Shown here: positions 53,326 to 62,654 of the stretch, one piece after another | Position numbering within the stretch: position 1 is the stretch's first letter | Layout: the number at the start of each line of letters is the position of its first letter | Made by a program: the position numbers and the translations under genes | Assembly (NCBI GenBank): GCA_023426125.1 | Contig: JAFABI010000046.1 | Location: 62,001-126,000 of the forward strand | Reading direction: 5' to 3' | From: Bacillota bacterium | GTDB lineage: Bacteria > Bacillota > Clostridia > Acetivibrionales > DTU013 | Length of the DNA stretch: 64,000 nucleotides | Notes under the pieces: model-generated | The model's database searches: none | Told to the model about the DNA's origin: nothing | What the model saw: only the letters and a program-made list of their open reading frames with translations

Positions 53326-55254
53326 TTATTTGCCTATGTTTGCCTTGATCCACGGAAGCTTGCCGCCGGCCTTGAGTATCTCGGCGTCAAGCGAGGATAA
53401 TGTATGCACCAGCGGTATCCTGACGTTTTTGGTAAGGTTGTTCAGTATGACTTTGCCCTTCAGGTCGCCTATTTCTACATCAAGGTTGTCGCCCACGTCC
53501 ACTTTGTCATAGTCCTCCGGATTTTCGAAGGATAACGGGACGATACCGAAATTAATAAGGTTTGCAAGGTGAATACGTGCGAAGGACCTGACGATGACGG
53601 CCTTCACTCCCAGATACTTGGGCGCCAGGGCGGCATGCTCGCGGCTGGACCCCTGTCCATAATTGTCTCCGCCAAGGATGAAGCCGCCCTTCTTTTCCAG
53701 CGCCTTCTTGTGGAAATCCGGTTCCACAGCCTCGAATACATGCCTGGATATCTCGGGGATGTTGCTCCTCAATGGGAGGATTTTAGCACCGGCTGGCATG
53801 ATATGGTCGGTGGTGATGTTATTTCCGACCTTGATCAAGGCTTCCCCCGTGAGATTGTCCGGCAATGGCGGGAATTCTGGCAGTGGCCTGATGTTTGGCC
53901 CGCGGACGATTTCTACTTTCACGGCTTCTTTCACCGGAAGCGGCTTGAGGATGATATTGTCGTTTATGGCGTATTTTTCTGGCATAGTTATCTGCGGATA
54001 TTCACCCAGCTTTCTTGGATCCGTTATGCACCCCATGATTGCCGTGGCTGCCGCAACCTCCGGGCTTACAAGGTATACGCCGGCGTCCTTTGTCCCGCTC
54101 CTGCCTTCGAAATTCCTGTTGAAGGTTCTGACGGATACACCTGCGGAGCAGGGCGCGGCACCCATTCCTATACAAGGCCCGCATGCATTTTCCAGTATTC
54201 TTGCGCCAGCTTTGACCAGGTGCTTGATCTCTCCGCTGTCGATGAGATGTTCCACAACCTGTCTGGAGCCGGGACTGATGGTAAGGTGCAGGTTCTCGGA
54301 CACGGTCCTGTCCTTCAAAATATTGGCTACAATCTTCATATCTCTCAAGGAGGAATTGGTGCAGGAACCGATGGAAACCTGGTCCACCTTCATGCATTCC
54401 ACCTCTCTTACGGTCTTTACGTTCCCCGGACTGTGGGGAAGGGCAATCATCGGCTCCAGGCCGGAAAGATCGATTTCAAGGATTTCATCGTATTGTACAT
54501 CTGCGTCGGGAAGTATTTCAACCCAGTCCTGCTCCCGGTCCTGCGCCTTCAGGAACTGCCTGGTGGTTTCGTCGCTGGGGAATATGCTGGTGGTACAGCC
54601 GGTCTCGGTGCCCATGTTGGTAATTGTCGCCCTGTCCGTTACACTCAGGTTCTCCACGCCGGGCCCGAAGTACTCCAGTACCTTGCCAACTCCGCCGTTT
54701 ACATCCATGCGCCTTAAAACTTCAAGAATTACGTCCTTTGCCGACACCCAGTCCGGCAGCTTCCCTATCAGCTTTATTCCAACAACCTTCGGATGTTTGA
54801 TCCTGAAGGTTGAGCCTGCCATTACAACAGCTACGTCAAGTCCTCCCGCACCCATGGAGAAGCAGCACATCCCGCCGGCAGTCGGGGTATGGCTGTCGGA
54901 ACCGATCAGGGTTTTGCCCGGTTTGGCGAACCTTTCCAGGTATACCTGGTGGCATATTCCGTTGCCCGGCCTGGAATAGCTTATTCCGTATCGTTTTGCA
55001 ACCGTTTGAAGATATAAGTGGTCATCGGCATTCTTGAAGTCTGTCTGCAAAGTATTGTGATCGACAAAGCTAACGCTGGACTCCGTCCTGACATAGTCGA
55101 TGCCGATGGCTTCGAACTGCAGGTATGCCATTGTACCTGTTGCATCCTGCGTAAGCGTGCTGTCGATTTTCAAGGATACCTCATCGCCGATTTTTGATGC
55201 CTCATGCAGTCCATGCTGCCTGAGAATTTTTTCCGTTACGGAGCCTTTCATCAT
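53326..55254 (-). CDS. acn: Aconitate hydratase (short, about 640 residues)
   Basis: A 642-residue aconitase of the short type found in many anaerobes. Fe-S cluster cysteines lie in SIGSCTNSSLRDMK and ENACGPCIGMG, with a third Cys in GTETGCTTSIFPSDE. GSDSHTPTAGGMCCFSMGAGG and DNYGQGSSREHAALAP are family motifs. It interconverts citrate and isocitrate. ATG 55254 with GGAGGG before it. First gene of an eight-gene minus-strand run; a LysR gene is divergent. Confidence 0.95.
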   Translation of the reverse strand: MMKGSVTEKILRQHGLHEASKIGDEVSLKIDSTLTQDATGTMAYLQFEAIGIDYVRTESSVSFVDHNTLQTDFKNADDHLYLQTVAKRYGISYSRPGNGICHQVYLERFAKPGKTLIGSDSHTPTAGGMCCFSMGAGGLDVAVVMAGSTFRIKHPKVVGIKLIGKLPDWVSAKDVILEVLRRMDVNGGVGKVLEYFGPGVENLSVTDRATITNMGTETGCTTSIFPSDETTRQFLKAQDREQDWVEILPDADVQYDEILEIDLSGLEPMIALPHSPGNVKTVREVECMKVDQVSIGSCTNSSLRDMKIVANILKDRTVSENLHLTISPGSRQVVEHLIDSGEIKHLVKAGARILENACGPCIGMGAAPCSAGVSVRTFNRNFEGRSGTKDAGVYLVSPEVAAATAIMGCITDPRKLGEYPQITMPEKYAINDNIILKPLPVKEAVKVEIVRGPNIRPLPEFPPLPDNLTGEALIKVGNNITTDHIMPAGAKILPLRSNIPEISRHVFEAVEPDFHKKALEKKGGFILGGDNYGQGSSREHAALAPKYLGVKAVIVRSFARIHLANLINFGIVPLSFENPEDYDKVDVGDNLDVEIGDLKGKVILNNLTKNVRIPLVHTLSSLDAEILKAGGKLPWIKANIGK

Positions 55255-55407
55255 GAACCCTCCATTTTTTCTGTCACGATATTTTAAAAGACAGTTGCCA
55301 TTATTTCTCTTTTATAGTATCATGGAAATGTGACAGTTAAAAACATTTTATTAATAGTATAATTTACAACCATTTTGTTGTAGTGGTTTTAGCATAGGGG
55401 CAAAATT
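55255..55407. promoter_or_regulatory. Divergent acn/lysR control region
   Basis: A 153-bp AT-rich gap. Plus strand: consensus -10 TATAAT at 55358-55363 for the LysR gene. Minus strand: TATAAA-type -10 near 55311-55316 with a weak -35 TTAACT 18 bases away for acn. Dyad ACAAC-n6-GTTGT at 55366-55381 covers the LysR transcription start and could be an autoregulatory site. Sites are suggestions from pattern only. Confidence 0.5.
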
Positions 55408-56391
55408 ATGAATTTCTTAAATCTTTATTATTTTACTGTCGTCGCCGAGGAACTGAACATTACAAAAGCGGCGGAACGTCTTTTCATCTCCCAGCAGTCG
55501 CTAAGCAACCATATATTGAAATTGGAAAAGGATCTGGAAATAAAGCTGTTCGACCGCTGTCCCGCTTTATCCCTGACCTATGCGGGTACCCGGCTGCTGC
55601 GCTCGGCCAACCAGATTCTTGATATAAAGCGGCAGATCATCAATGAAATGGATGATATCAACAACCACAGGCGGGGGGAATTGCGTATTGGGATTTCCCA
55701 CACCCGGGGGCGCGTTTTCCTGCCGAAGATTCTCCCTGACTACTGCAATGGACATCCGGGCATCGATGTTTCAATCATTGAAGGTAACTCACAGCAATTG
55801 GAGGAGTGGCTATCCCACGGAAGGATAGACCTTTTGATCGGTTTTGCCCCCATCCTGCTGGAAGACGCGGAGACAGAACATATCACCCAGGAACGGCTTA
55901 TGCTCGTGGTTCCGAAGAAACTCATGGCCCATCTTTTCCCGGACAATCATAAAAAAATGGCGGAAGAATACATGCGCGGAGTGGATGTAAGCGCATTTAA
56001 AAGCTGTCCTTACCTTATGATTTCAACCGGCAACCGTACAAGGACGATTTTTGACCATTATATGAAGAGCAGGGGCATCTCGGTCAATACCATCATGGAA
56101 ATGGAGAGCAGCGAGACATTGCTTTCCCTTGCCTATGAAGGTATGGGCATCACCATATATCCTGAAATGTTTGTAAGGAATCTAAGCCCTTTTGTGCATA
56201 AAGAGTGTGATTCGCCTGTTTATTATTTTCCCCTGAACGACCTTTCCACCATCGGAAATCTTGTGGTCGGATACCACCGGGAGCGCTATCTTTCGGATTC
56301 TGCCAGAGATTTTATTGAAGCCTCGAAAAAAATCTGGCGGAATATCGACGAACCGGTGGCGGTGGAAAGTGATTGCATGGCCATGTCATAA
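55408..56391 (+). CDS. LysR-family regulator
   Basis: A 327-residue LysR protein. Helix-turn-helix at about residues 15-40 (LNITKAAERLFISQQSLSNHI), then the effector domain with RIGISHTRGRVFLPKIL and LLIGFAPIL. Divergent from acn, it parallels CcpC of Bacillus, a LysR regulator of aconitase and citrate synthase that responds to citrate (established there). The parallel is inference. Its stop overlaps the convergent TSUP gene by 6 bases. Confidence 0.88.
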   Translation: MNFLNLYYFTVVAEELNITKAAERLFISQQSLSNHILKLEKDLEIKLFDRCPALSLTYAGTRLLRSANQILDIKRQIINEMDDINNHRRGELRIGISHTRGRVFLPKILPDYCNGHPGIDVSIIEGNSQQLEEWLSHGRIDLLIGFAPILLEDAETEHITQERLMLVVPKKLMAHLFPDNHKKMAEEYMRGVDVSAFKSCPYLMISTGNRTRTIFDHYMKSRGISVNTIMEMESSETLLSLAYEGMGITIYPEMFVRNLSPFVHKECDSPVYYFPLNDLSTIGNLVVGYHRERYLSDSARDFIEASKKIWRNIDEPVAVESDCMAMS

Positions 56392-57168
56392 GTATGTATC
56401 AATCAGTTCCCATACGATTTTACCGAAGAGAAGCAACAGTGCGATAAAGAATACAGGGCGAATGACTCTTTCACCATTCTTTACTGCCAGGCCGGATCCA
56501 AGCCAGTTACCGATAACTCCGCTCAATGCGGCGGGAATGCCTACGGCAAATACAACGGCGCCTCCTGAAACAAAGGCTGCAAGGGCAGCAATATTGGAGG
56601 CCAGGTTCACCACCTTTGTATTTCCGGAGGCTGTGGTAATATCAAAACCCAGGATACCGGTAAAAACAAGGACAAGAAAAGTACCCGTGCCGGGACCGAA
56701 GAACCCGTCGTACATACCGATCAGAAAACCGGAAGCCAGGGATAACACTGCAATTCTGCCGGCGGACAGCCGTGAGCTCCGGTCTTCCCCTCCGAATTTG
56801 GGCCTTGTGAGAACAAAAATGGCAATCGCGGGGAGTGCGGCTACAAGAAAAATCTTCAAAAACTTTTCATCGAGGGCCAAAGCCAGCTGCGCGCCTGCAA
56901 AGGAACCAGGGAGCGCGGATGCGGCGGCAGTGAGAGCCGACCTGTAGTGAATCCGCTTGTTTTTGGCATACCGCAGGGCAGCCACAAGGGTTCCGATGGA
57001 TGAAGAAAATTTATTGGTGCCAAGGGCGGCATGGGCAGGCAGTCCTATAAAAAGATAGGAGGGAAGGGAAATAAGCCCACCACCGCCTGCGATGGAGTCG
57101 ATAAGTCCCGCAAGAAAAGTGAGTGGGCATATGATCAAGAGCATGTGCAAGGTAACATTGATATCCAT
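56386..57168 (-). CDS. TSUP-family (TauE/SafE) membrane permease
   Basis: A 260-residue membrane protein with about eight helices. The N-terminal CPLTFLAGLIDSIAGGGGLIS and the second half FLIGMYDGFFGPGTGTFLV hold the paired family motifs. Members move sulfite, sulfoacetate or small organic anions, often as exporters. Next to citrate and glutamate genes an organic acid role is possible, but nothing in the sequence decides it. It is followed by pruA upstream on the same strand after 28 bases, perhaps as part of that transcript. Confidence 0.85.
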   Translation of the reverse strand: MDINVTLHMLLIICPLTFLAGLIDSIAGGGGLISLPSYLFIGLPAHAALGTNKFSSSIGTLVAALRYAKNKRIHYRSALTAAASALPGSFAGAQLALALDEKFLKIFLVAALPAIAIFVLTRPKFGGEDRSSRLSAGRIAVLSLASGFLIGMYDGFFGPGTGTFLVLVFTGILGFDITTASGNTKVVNLASNIAALAAFVSGGAVVFAVGIPAALSGVIGNWLGSGLAVKNGERVIRPVFFIALLLLFGKIVWELIDTYL

Positions 57169-57196
57169 TGGCTGTCCAATTCTCTATGGAATTTTT

Positions 57197-58825
57197 TTAT
57201 TCTTCCCGCATGAAAGGATACACGGTACTTTTGGTTGGGTTAAAGTTTTCCTTGATAGTGCGGGGGTTGATCCAGCGGTAAAGGTTCAGCATGCTGCCGG
57301 CCTTGTCATTGGTGCCGGAAGCGCGTCCGCCGCCAAAGGGCTGCATTCCTACGACAGCTCCGGTGGGCTTGTCGTTGATGTAAAAGTTGCCGGCGGTTTT
57401 TGAAAGCGCTTTTTCCATTTCCACAATGGCTTCCCTGTCCTGTGCAAATATAGCGCCGGTCAGAGCATAGGGGGAAGAGGAGTCGCAGGAAACCAGGGCG
57501 GCATCCAGTTCCTCGTCCTCATAAACATACACGGTAAGCACAGGCCCGAAGATTTCCTCTACCATGGTCCGGTAATGAGGATTTTTGGTAAGTATGATTG
57601 TCGGCTGGATGAAATATCCCTGCGAGTCGTCATAGCCGCCGCAAAGGAGCTGAGCATCCGGAGACTGGCGCGCATAATCGATGTAACCGGCGATGGAGTC
57701 GAAGGAAGGCTTGTCTATTACTGCCGACATGAAGTTTGTGAAGTCCCTGGGATCGCCGATTTTTATTTTGCCCACCGCATCCAGCAGGCGTTTATTCACT
57801 TCAGGCCAGAGGCTTGCCGGGATATAAGCCCGGGAAGCGGCGGAGCATTTTTGACCCTGGTATTCAAATGCCCCAAGGGTAAGGGCTGCCACCAGCGAAT
57901 CCACATCCGCCGAGGGGTGTGCAAATACAAAATCCTTGCCGCCCGTTTCTCCAACCATGCGCGGGTAAGAGTGATAAGCCCGGATATGTTCGCCGATCAG
58001 TGTCCAGACCCCGCTGAATACCTGGGTGGAGCCGGTGAAATGGAACCCTGCCATCTGGGGATGGGTCAGCAGGTAACGGCTGACGTCGGAACCGCGGCAG
58101 GGGACAAAATTGATAACGCCGGCAGGCAGTCCGGCCTCTATCAGGATCTGCATGAAATAGTAATTGGAGAGGGTGGCGGTTTGGGCAGGCTTCCAGATGA
58201 CCGTATTGCCTGTTATGGCAGGAGCGGTGCATAGATTGCCGCCGATGGCCGTAAAATTGAACGGTGAGACGGCCACGACAAAGCCGTCCAGCGGCCGGTA
58301 TTCCAGGCGGTTCCATATGCCTGCCGTATTGCGGGGCTGGTCATTGTATATTTCACTGGCGAAATAGACGTTGTAACGTAAAAAATCCGCCAACTCGCAG
58401 GCTGAATCGATCTCCGCCTGGTATGCGGTTTTGCTCTGGCCAAGCATTGTAGCGGCATTTATCCTGGCCCTCCAGGGACCTGAGATCAAATCGGCAGCCT
58501 TCAGGAAAATCGATGCCCTGTGCTCGAAGGGCATGGAAGCCCATTTGTCTTTTGCGGCCATGGCTGCTTCAATGGCCTGCTTCAGTTCAAGCTCGCCGGC
58601 TATATGGTATTTTGCCAGCAAATGCCTGTGATTGTGAGGCATGACGACGGAACCCGTATTACCGGAACGATATTCCTTTCCTCCGATAATCATTGGAATA
58701 TCCACCTGAAGGCTCGATTGGCGGTCCAGCTCCTTTTTGAGAGCTTCCCGCACGGGCGTTCCGGGAGCGTAGTCGTGGACTGGCTCGTTAATTGGCGTGG
58801 GGACTTTGAAATATGCGTTGTTCAT
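57197..58825 (-). CDS. pruA: L-glutamate gamma-semialdehyde dehydrogenase (P5C dehydrogenase)
   Basis: A 542-residue aldehyde dehydrogenase of the RocA/PruA type. VAVSPFNFTAIGGNLCTAPA is the cofactor region, ETGGKDFVF holds the general base Glu and EYQGQKCSAASR the nucleophile Cys. AVVGMQPFGGGRASGTNDKAG near the C terminus is specific for P5C dehydrogenases. It oxidises glutamate semialdehyde, in equilibrium with P5C, to glutamate. It neighbours hypD, which makes P5C from hydroxyproline. AAGGGTGG precedes the ATG. Confidence 0.94.
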   Translation of the reverse strand: MNNAYFKVPTPINEPVHDYAPGTPVREALKKELDRQSSLQVDIPMIIGGKEYRSGNTGSVVMPHNHRHLLAKYHIAGELELKQAIEAAMAAKDKWASMPFEHRASIFLKAADLISGPWRARINAATMLGQSKTAYQAEIDSACELADFLRYNVYFASEIYNDQPRNTAGIWNRLEYRPLDGFVVAVSPFNFTAIGGNLCTAPAITGNTVIWKPAQTATLSNYYFMQILIEAGLPAGVINFVPCRGSDVSRYLLTHPQMAGFHFTGSTQVFSGVWTLIGEHIRAYHSYPRMVGETGGKDFVFAHPSADVDSLVAALTLGAFEYQGQKCSAASRAYIPASLWPEVNKRLLDAVGKIKIGDPRDFTNFMSAVIDKPSFDSIAGYIDYARQSPDAQLLCGGYDDSQGYFIQPTIILTKNPHYRTMVEEIFGPVLTVYVYEDEELDAALVSCDSSSPYALTGAIFAQDREAIVEMEKALSKTAGNFYINDKPTGAVVGMQPFGGGRASGTNDKAGSMLNLYRWINPRTIKENFNPTKSTVYPFMREE

Positions 58826-58900
58826 AGATTTCCACCCTTCTTTTTTTTATCGTATGGAATAAATTTTTTAAGCAGTATTTTACCTCCGCTTTTTCACTTC

Positions 58901-58935
58901 GAGATCGCCACGTCGCTATCGCTCCTCGCGATGAC
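58901..58935. repeat. Fragment of the TGTCATTGCGAG-type repeat
   Basis: GAGATCGCCACGTCGCTATC followed by GCTCCTCGCGATGACA. It is one half of the same palindromic family as 19773-19867, with G for A changes in the core. Confidence 0.65.
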
Positions 58936-59056
58936 AGCAGCATTTGTCATTAAATAGTTTTCAATTTCCAATGGGGGCATGCCCCCATACCCCCTCGCTG
59001 CGGGCGAAATGAATTCACCCTGCGCTACACTTCGTGCGCCACGCCTATACGTGGCG

Positions 59057-59151
59057 TTTGAACAACGTCAGTTGGGGATTGCTACCCTCCACTGACAGCT
59101 TTTTAATCGGTAACCCCCACCTATGAAGAGGGGACTGTGACGTTGTTCAAA
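59057..59151. repeat. MITE-like element with 14-bp terminal inverted repeats
   Basis: A 95-bp unit whose ends TTTGAACAACGTCA (59057-59070) and TGACGTTGTTCAAA (59138-59151) are perfect inverted repeats. The interior has partly complementary G- and C-rich stretches (GTTGGGGATT, AACCCCCAC). It is non-coding. The ends suggest a non-autonomous mobile unit; no transposase is in the window. Confidence 0.7.
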
Positions 59152-59179
59152 ATTACTCTTGTCACCTGTCGGGCACGGT

Positions 59180-61555
59180 TCAGAAAACTCCATGCTCCGT
59201 GCGCTCAATGATCTCATCCTGCAATTCCTTGCTAAGATTCCGGAAATAATCGCTGTAACCTGCGACCCGTACAATGAGATCACGGTACTCGTCGGGGGCT
59301 TTTTGGGCTTCAAGCAGCGTGTTCCGGTCAACTACGTTGAACTGAATATGGTGGCCGTCCATGGCAAAATAGGTGCGCACCAGATGAGCCATGCCGTCAA
59401 GCCCTTTATCTCCGCTAACGGCGCCAGGGGTGAACTTCTGATTGAGCAAGGTTCCGCCGGTAACTAGGTGATCCATTTTTGCGGCGGACTTCAGTACCGA
59501 CGTAGGTCCGTTGATATCCGCACCCTGGGTAGGTGAAATTCCTTCTGAAACAGGCTTGTATGCCAGGCGTCCGTTGGGGCTTGCTCCCATGACTTCTCCA
59601 AAATAGATGTGGCAGGTGGTGGGGAGCATATTGATGCGGTACTGGCCGCCTCTCGCATTGGGACGCCCTGTAACGGTGTTGTAATAGTGGTCGAAAACTT
59701 CCCTCATGAGGCTGTCCGCATAATCGTCGTCATTTCCGTAGCGGGGGGTCTTATTCCGAACCAGGTTTAGGATGGCATCGCAGCCCTCGAAATTGCGGGA
59801 TAGTGCATCCGTTAGCTGTGCCATGGTAAATCTTTTTTTATCAAAAACATTGTATTTGATCACCGCCAGAGAATCGGTGACGGTGCCGATGCCCACCCCC
59901 TGGATGTAGTTTGTATTGTAGCGCGCGCCTCCTCCGTTGTAATCCTTGCCGCTGGCGATACAATCATTGGTGATGATGGAAAGGAAGGGGGCCGGCATGT
60001 AACGGGCATAGACGGATTCAATCTTGTTGGAGCCGGAAACCTTGATCTCCACGAAATACTCGATCTGGCGCTTATAAGCGTCAAACAGCGCTTCATACGA
60101 TGTGAAATCTTCAGCATTCCCCAGCTTCAATCCCAGCTGCTTGCCGGCGATCCGGTCGAAACCGTTATTCAGCGTAAGCTCCAGTATTTTCGGCAGATTG
60201 AAATAACCGGTCAGAATATAGGCTTCGTTACCGAAGGCGCCGGTTTCCACACAGCCGCTGGTTCCGCCCAGACGGGCGTCTGCCAGGGTTTTTCCGGCGG
60301 ACAGGAGCTCCTGCAGGATTGCCTCGGTATTATAGAAGGCAGGCTGGCCCCAGCCCTGGCGGGAGATTTCACAGGCCCTTTTCAAGAACCTCTGGGGAGT
60401 TTTCCGGCTGATCTGCACATTGGAACTGGGCTGCAGCAGCCGCATTTCCTCCATACAGTCCAGGATCAGGTAGCTTACGTCATTGACGCCATCTTCACCG
60501 CCGGAGGTAATGCCTCCTGTGTTTATGTTTGCAAAATCGGTATAGGTGCCGCTCTCCTTCAGTGTAATTCCCACTTTGGGGGGAGCAGGCTGGTTGTTGA
60601 ATTTGACCCACAGGCATTCCAGCAGCTCCTTCGCCCTGTCGCTGTCAAGGAGTCCCTTGCTGCAATCCTCGACATAAAAAGGATAAAGATGTTGATCCAG
60701 TCTTCCCGGACTGTAGGAATCCCATGGATTCAGTTCGGTAGTGACGCCCAGATGTACGAACCAGTACATCTGGATTGCCTGCCAGTAGGTCTCGGGTTTT
60801 TTGGCGGGCACAATGTCACAGTTTGCGGCAATCTGTAAAAGCTCGGCCCGGCGGGTTTCATCCTGCTCCCGTCCGGCATGCTCCCGCGCATAGGCGGCAT
60901 AGCGGCGTCCCAGAATCATAATGGCATCGCAGCAGATGCTCATGGCTTTCAGCTGTTCGTATTTTGAGGCCGCCTCCGGATCGTTAAAAAAGTCCAGGTT
61001 CGCTATGGCCTCTTTAATATCCTGTTTGTATGTTTCAAACCCCTTCTGGTATATCTTGTATGAACCTACCGTGTGGCCGGGACCCCGCTGCTCCATGAAT
61101 TCGGTAAAAATCCCCGAAGCATAGCTGTCTTTCCACTCCGGCGACATTATCTCGAATATTTTACTCCGTATGGAGCGTTCCTGCCAGAAGGGAATGATTT
61201 GCTCCTCCTGTGCTTTGATATCCTCCTCCTTCACATGGAACGAGATCAGTTTCCTGTCGTTCATCAACCGCAGATCCTCCGCCGTATGGCAGCAGATTTC
61301 GGGAAAACTTGGAGCAGACTGGGGACCGCTGCCCTTTTCTCCGACGATGAGCTCGCCGTCGTTTATGCAGAGGGTCTTGTTTTCCATGATGTGCCGGAAG
61401 GCCAGCGCTCTCAACTCCGGCACCGATACTTTCCCCTCATACGTCCGGTAGGCTTCCGTCTCAAGCAGCGCTCTTTCCATACATATCCGGGGTTGTGTAT
61501 TTATGCTTTGTTCCCTTAATTTTCTGATTCTTTCATTCATACCTCTTTGTTCCAT
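59180..61555 (-). CDS. hypD: trans-4-hydroxy-L-proline dehydratase (glycyl radical enzyme)
   Basis: A 791-residue glycyl-radical enzyme. The thiyl Cys435 lies in GGTSGCVETG, with Glu437 as the likely base, and the radical glycine in RVAGYSDYF near the C terminus. Long stretches agree with C. difficile HypD as I recall it (e.g. KFNNQPAPPKVGITLKES, SSNVQISRKTPQRFLKRAC, HIQFNVVDRNTLLEAQK). It dehydrates hydroxyproline to (S)-pyrroline-5-carboxylate. ATG 61555 follows AAAGGA. The activase hypE is directly upstream (24-base gap), and pruA downstream can use the product. Confidence 0.92.
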   Translation of the reverse strand: MEQRGMNERIRKLREQSINTQPRICMERALLETEAYRTYEGKVSVPELRALAFRHIMENKTLCINDGELIVGEKGSGPQSAPSFPEICCHTAEDLRLMNDRKLISFHVKEEDIKAQEEQIIPFWQERSIRSKIFEIMSPEWKDSYASGIFTEFMEQRGPGHTVGSYKIYQKGFETYKQDIKEAIANLDFFNDPEAASKYEQLKAMSICCDAIMILGRRYAAYAREHAGREQDETRRAELLQIAANCDIVPAKKPETYWQAIQMYWFVHLGVTTELNPWDSYSPGRLDQHLYPFYVEDCSKGLLDSDRAKELLECLWVKFNNQPAPPKVGITLKESGTYTDFANINTGGITSGGEDGVNDVSYLILDCMEEMRLLQPSSNVQISRKTPQRFLKRACEISRQGWGQPAFYNTEAILQELLSAGKTLADARLGGTSGCVETGAFGNEAYILTGYFNLPKILELTLNNGFDRIAGKQLGLKLGNAEDFTSYEALFDAYKRQIEYFVEIKVSGSNKIESVYARYMPAPFLSIITNDCIASGKDYNGGGARYNTNYIQGVGIGTVTDSLAVIKYNVFDKKRFTMAQLTDALSRNFEGCDAILNLVRNKTPRYGNDDDYADSLMREVFDHYYNTVTGRPNARGGQYRINMLPTTCHIYFGEVMGASPNGRLAYKPVSEGISPTQGADINGPTSVLKSAAKMDHLVTGGTLLNQKFTPGAVSGDKGLDGMAHLVRTYFAMDGHHIQFNVVDRNTLLEAQKAPDEYRDLIVRVAGYSDYFRNLSKELQDEIIERTEHGVF

Positions 61556-61579
61556 CGTATGCGTCCTTTCTGGTTGCCC

Positions 61580-62491
61580 TTAACCTCCGATTCCAATATC
61601 AGCAAATCCGGCCAGTCTGAATTTCTCCACAATCTCCGTCAACCGCCGGTCATCAGGTGTTTTGAAATCTGTTTCGGCATCTTTTGCCTCAAGATACCTT
61701 CGTTTATCTCTTCCGGTCGTATGGTAGGGAAGAAGGCTGATCTTCTCCACGTGAAGGTTTTCCCGGATAAAGCTTATCATACGGTCTATCTCATGATCCG
61801 TACTGTTAATCCCGTCAATAACGGGAATGCGTATATGAAGATGTGCGCCTGCATCGCTCAGTCTTTTAAGGTTGGACAGAATCAGCTCGTTGGACTGCCC
61901 GGTATATTGCTTGTGTTTTATCGGATCCATCAGCTTGATATCGTATAAAAAGCTGTCAACATAAGGCATGATGGACTCGAAGACTTCATAAGGCGCAAAT
62001 CCGCAGGTGTCTACGACAATATTGCAGCCTTTCTGTTTCAACCTGCGCAAAAGCTCAAGTAAAAAAGCCTTATCCTGCTGCGTTGCCTCACCCCCTGAAA
62101 GAGTGATCCCGCCGCCGGAAGCCTCGTAAAACATTTTGTCCTGCTCTGCCGATTTCACCAGTTCGTCGATGGAGCGCATGGTGCCGGCAATCTCTCTGGC
62201 GCCGTATGGGCAGACATCGGCGCACAGCCCACAGGCCGAGCATTTCTCACGATATGTGCCGGATTTACCCGATTCCATGAAAATGCACTTCTCAGGGCAT
62301 ACCTCCGCACATGCGCCGCAGCCTCTGCATCTCTCCGGATAGAACATCAGTTGTGGACGAAAGTGCTGACTTTCCGGGTTGTGGCACCATTGACAGGAAA
62401 GCGGACACCCCTTGAAAAAAATCGTCGTACGTATACCATTTCCGTCATGCACGCAGTATTTCTGAACGCTGACGACGCATGCCGACAACAT
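61580..62491 (-). CDS. hypE: Glycyl-radical enzyme activase (radical SAM) for HypD
   Basis: A 303-residue radical SAM protein. The SAM cluster motif is KGCPLSCQWCHNPE (CxxxCxxC) near residue 30. Two ferredoxin-type clusters follow: CRGCGACAEVCPEKC and CSACGLCADVCPYGA, as usual in activases. SGGGITLSGGEATQQ is the GGE motif. It installs the glycyl radical on HypD. First gene of the hyp transcript, with a clear promoter at 62553-62581. Confidence 0.93.
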   Translation of the reverse strand: MLSACVVSVQKYCVHDGNGIRTTIFFKGCPLSCQWCHNPESQHFRPQLMFYPERCRGCGACAEVCPEKCIFMESGKSGTYREKCSACGLCADVCPYGAREIAGTMRSIDELVKSAEQDKMFYEASGGGITLSGGEATQQDKAFLLELLRRLKQKGCNIVVDTCGFAPYEVFESIMPYVDSFLYDIKLMDPIKHKQYTGQSNELILSNLKRLSDAGAHLHIRIPVIDGINSTDHEIDRMISFIRENLHVEKISLLPYHTTGRDKRRYLEAKDAETDFKTPDDRRLTEIVEKFRLAGFADIGIGG

Positions 62492-62552
62492 ATGCCTCCC
62501 CCTTCAGTCCTGTTACTGTGATATGGAATATCCAAATTTTATCACTAATTTC

Positions 62553-62581
62553 ATTATATCTTAAGGCAGGGCAAATATCAA
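62553..62581 (-). promoter_or_regulatory. Promoter of hypE-hypD
   Basis: Minus strand: -35 TTGATA (62576-62581), 17-base spacer, -10 TATAAT (62553-62558), about 60 bases before the hypE ATG. Confidence 0.8.
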
Positions 62582-62654
62582 TATTTTTATCGGAAAAAAT
62601 TTATTAATACAAAAATAAAGTTCATATATAGTAAAAATGTTTTCGGATAACAGG

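Larger units (their letters stand above)
58826..59179. other. Gap between pruA and hypD, rich in repeats
   Basis: 354 bp without a supportable gene. It contains a TGTCATTGCGAG-family fragment (58901-58935), a short palindrome GGGGGCATGCCCCC near 58973-58986, a hairpin CGCCACG-n6-CGTGGCG at 59037-59056, and a MITE-like unit (59057-59151). No promoter with good consensus for pruA was found, so pruA may be read from hypED or from an atypical promoter. Confidence 0.6.

Noticed and set aside
53569..54717. Open frame of 382 codons on the plus strand
   Set aside because: Also antisense to aconitase and overlapping the previous one; rich in low-complexity composition, not a real protein.
53663..54979. 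Open frame of 438 codons on the plus strand
   Set aside because: Lies wholly antisense to aconitase, has no ribosome site and no recognisable domain, and is explained by codon bias of the aconitase gene.
57401..57414. cre-like sequence TGAAAGCGCTTTTT
   Set aside because: It is inside the pruA coding region near its 3' end, where it is explained by codons; no promoter nearby.
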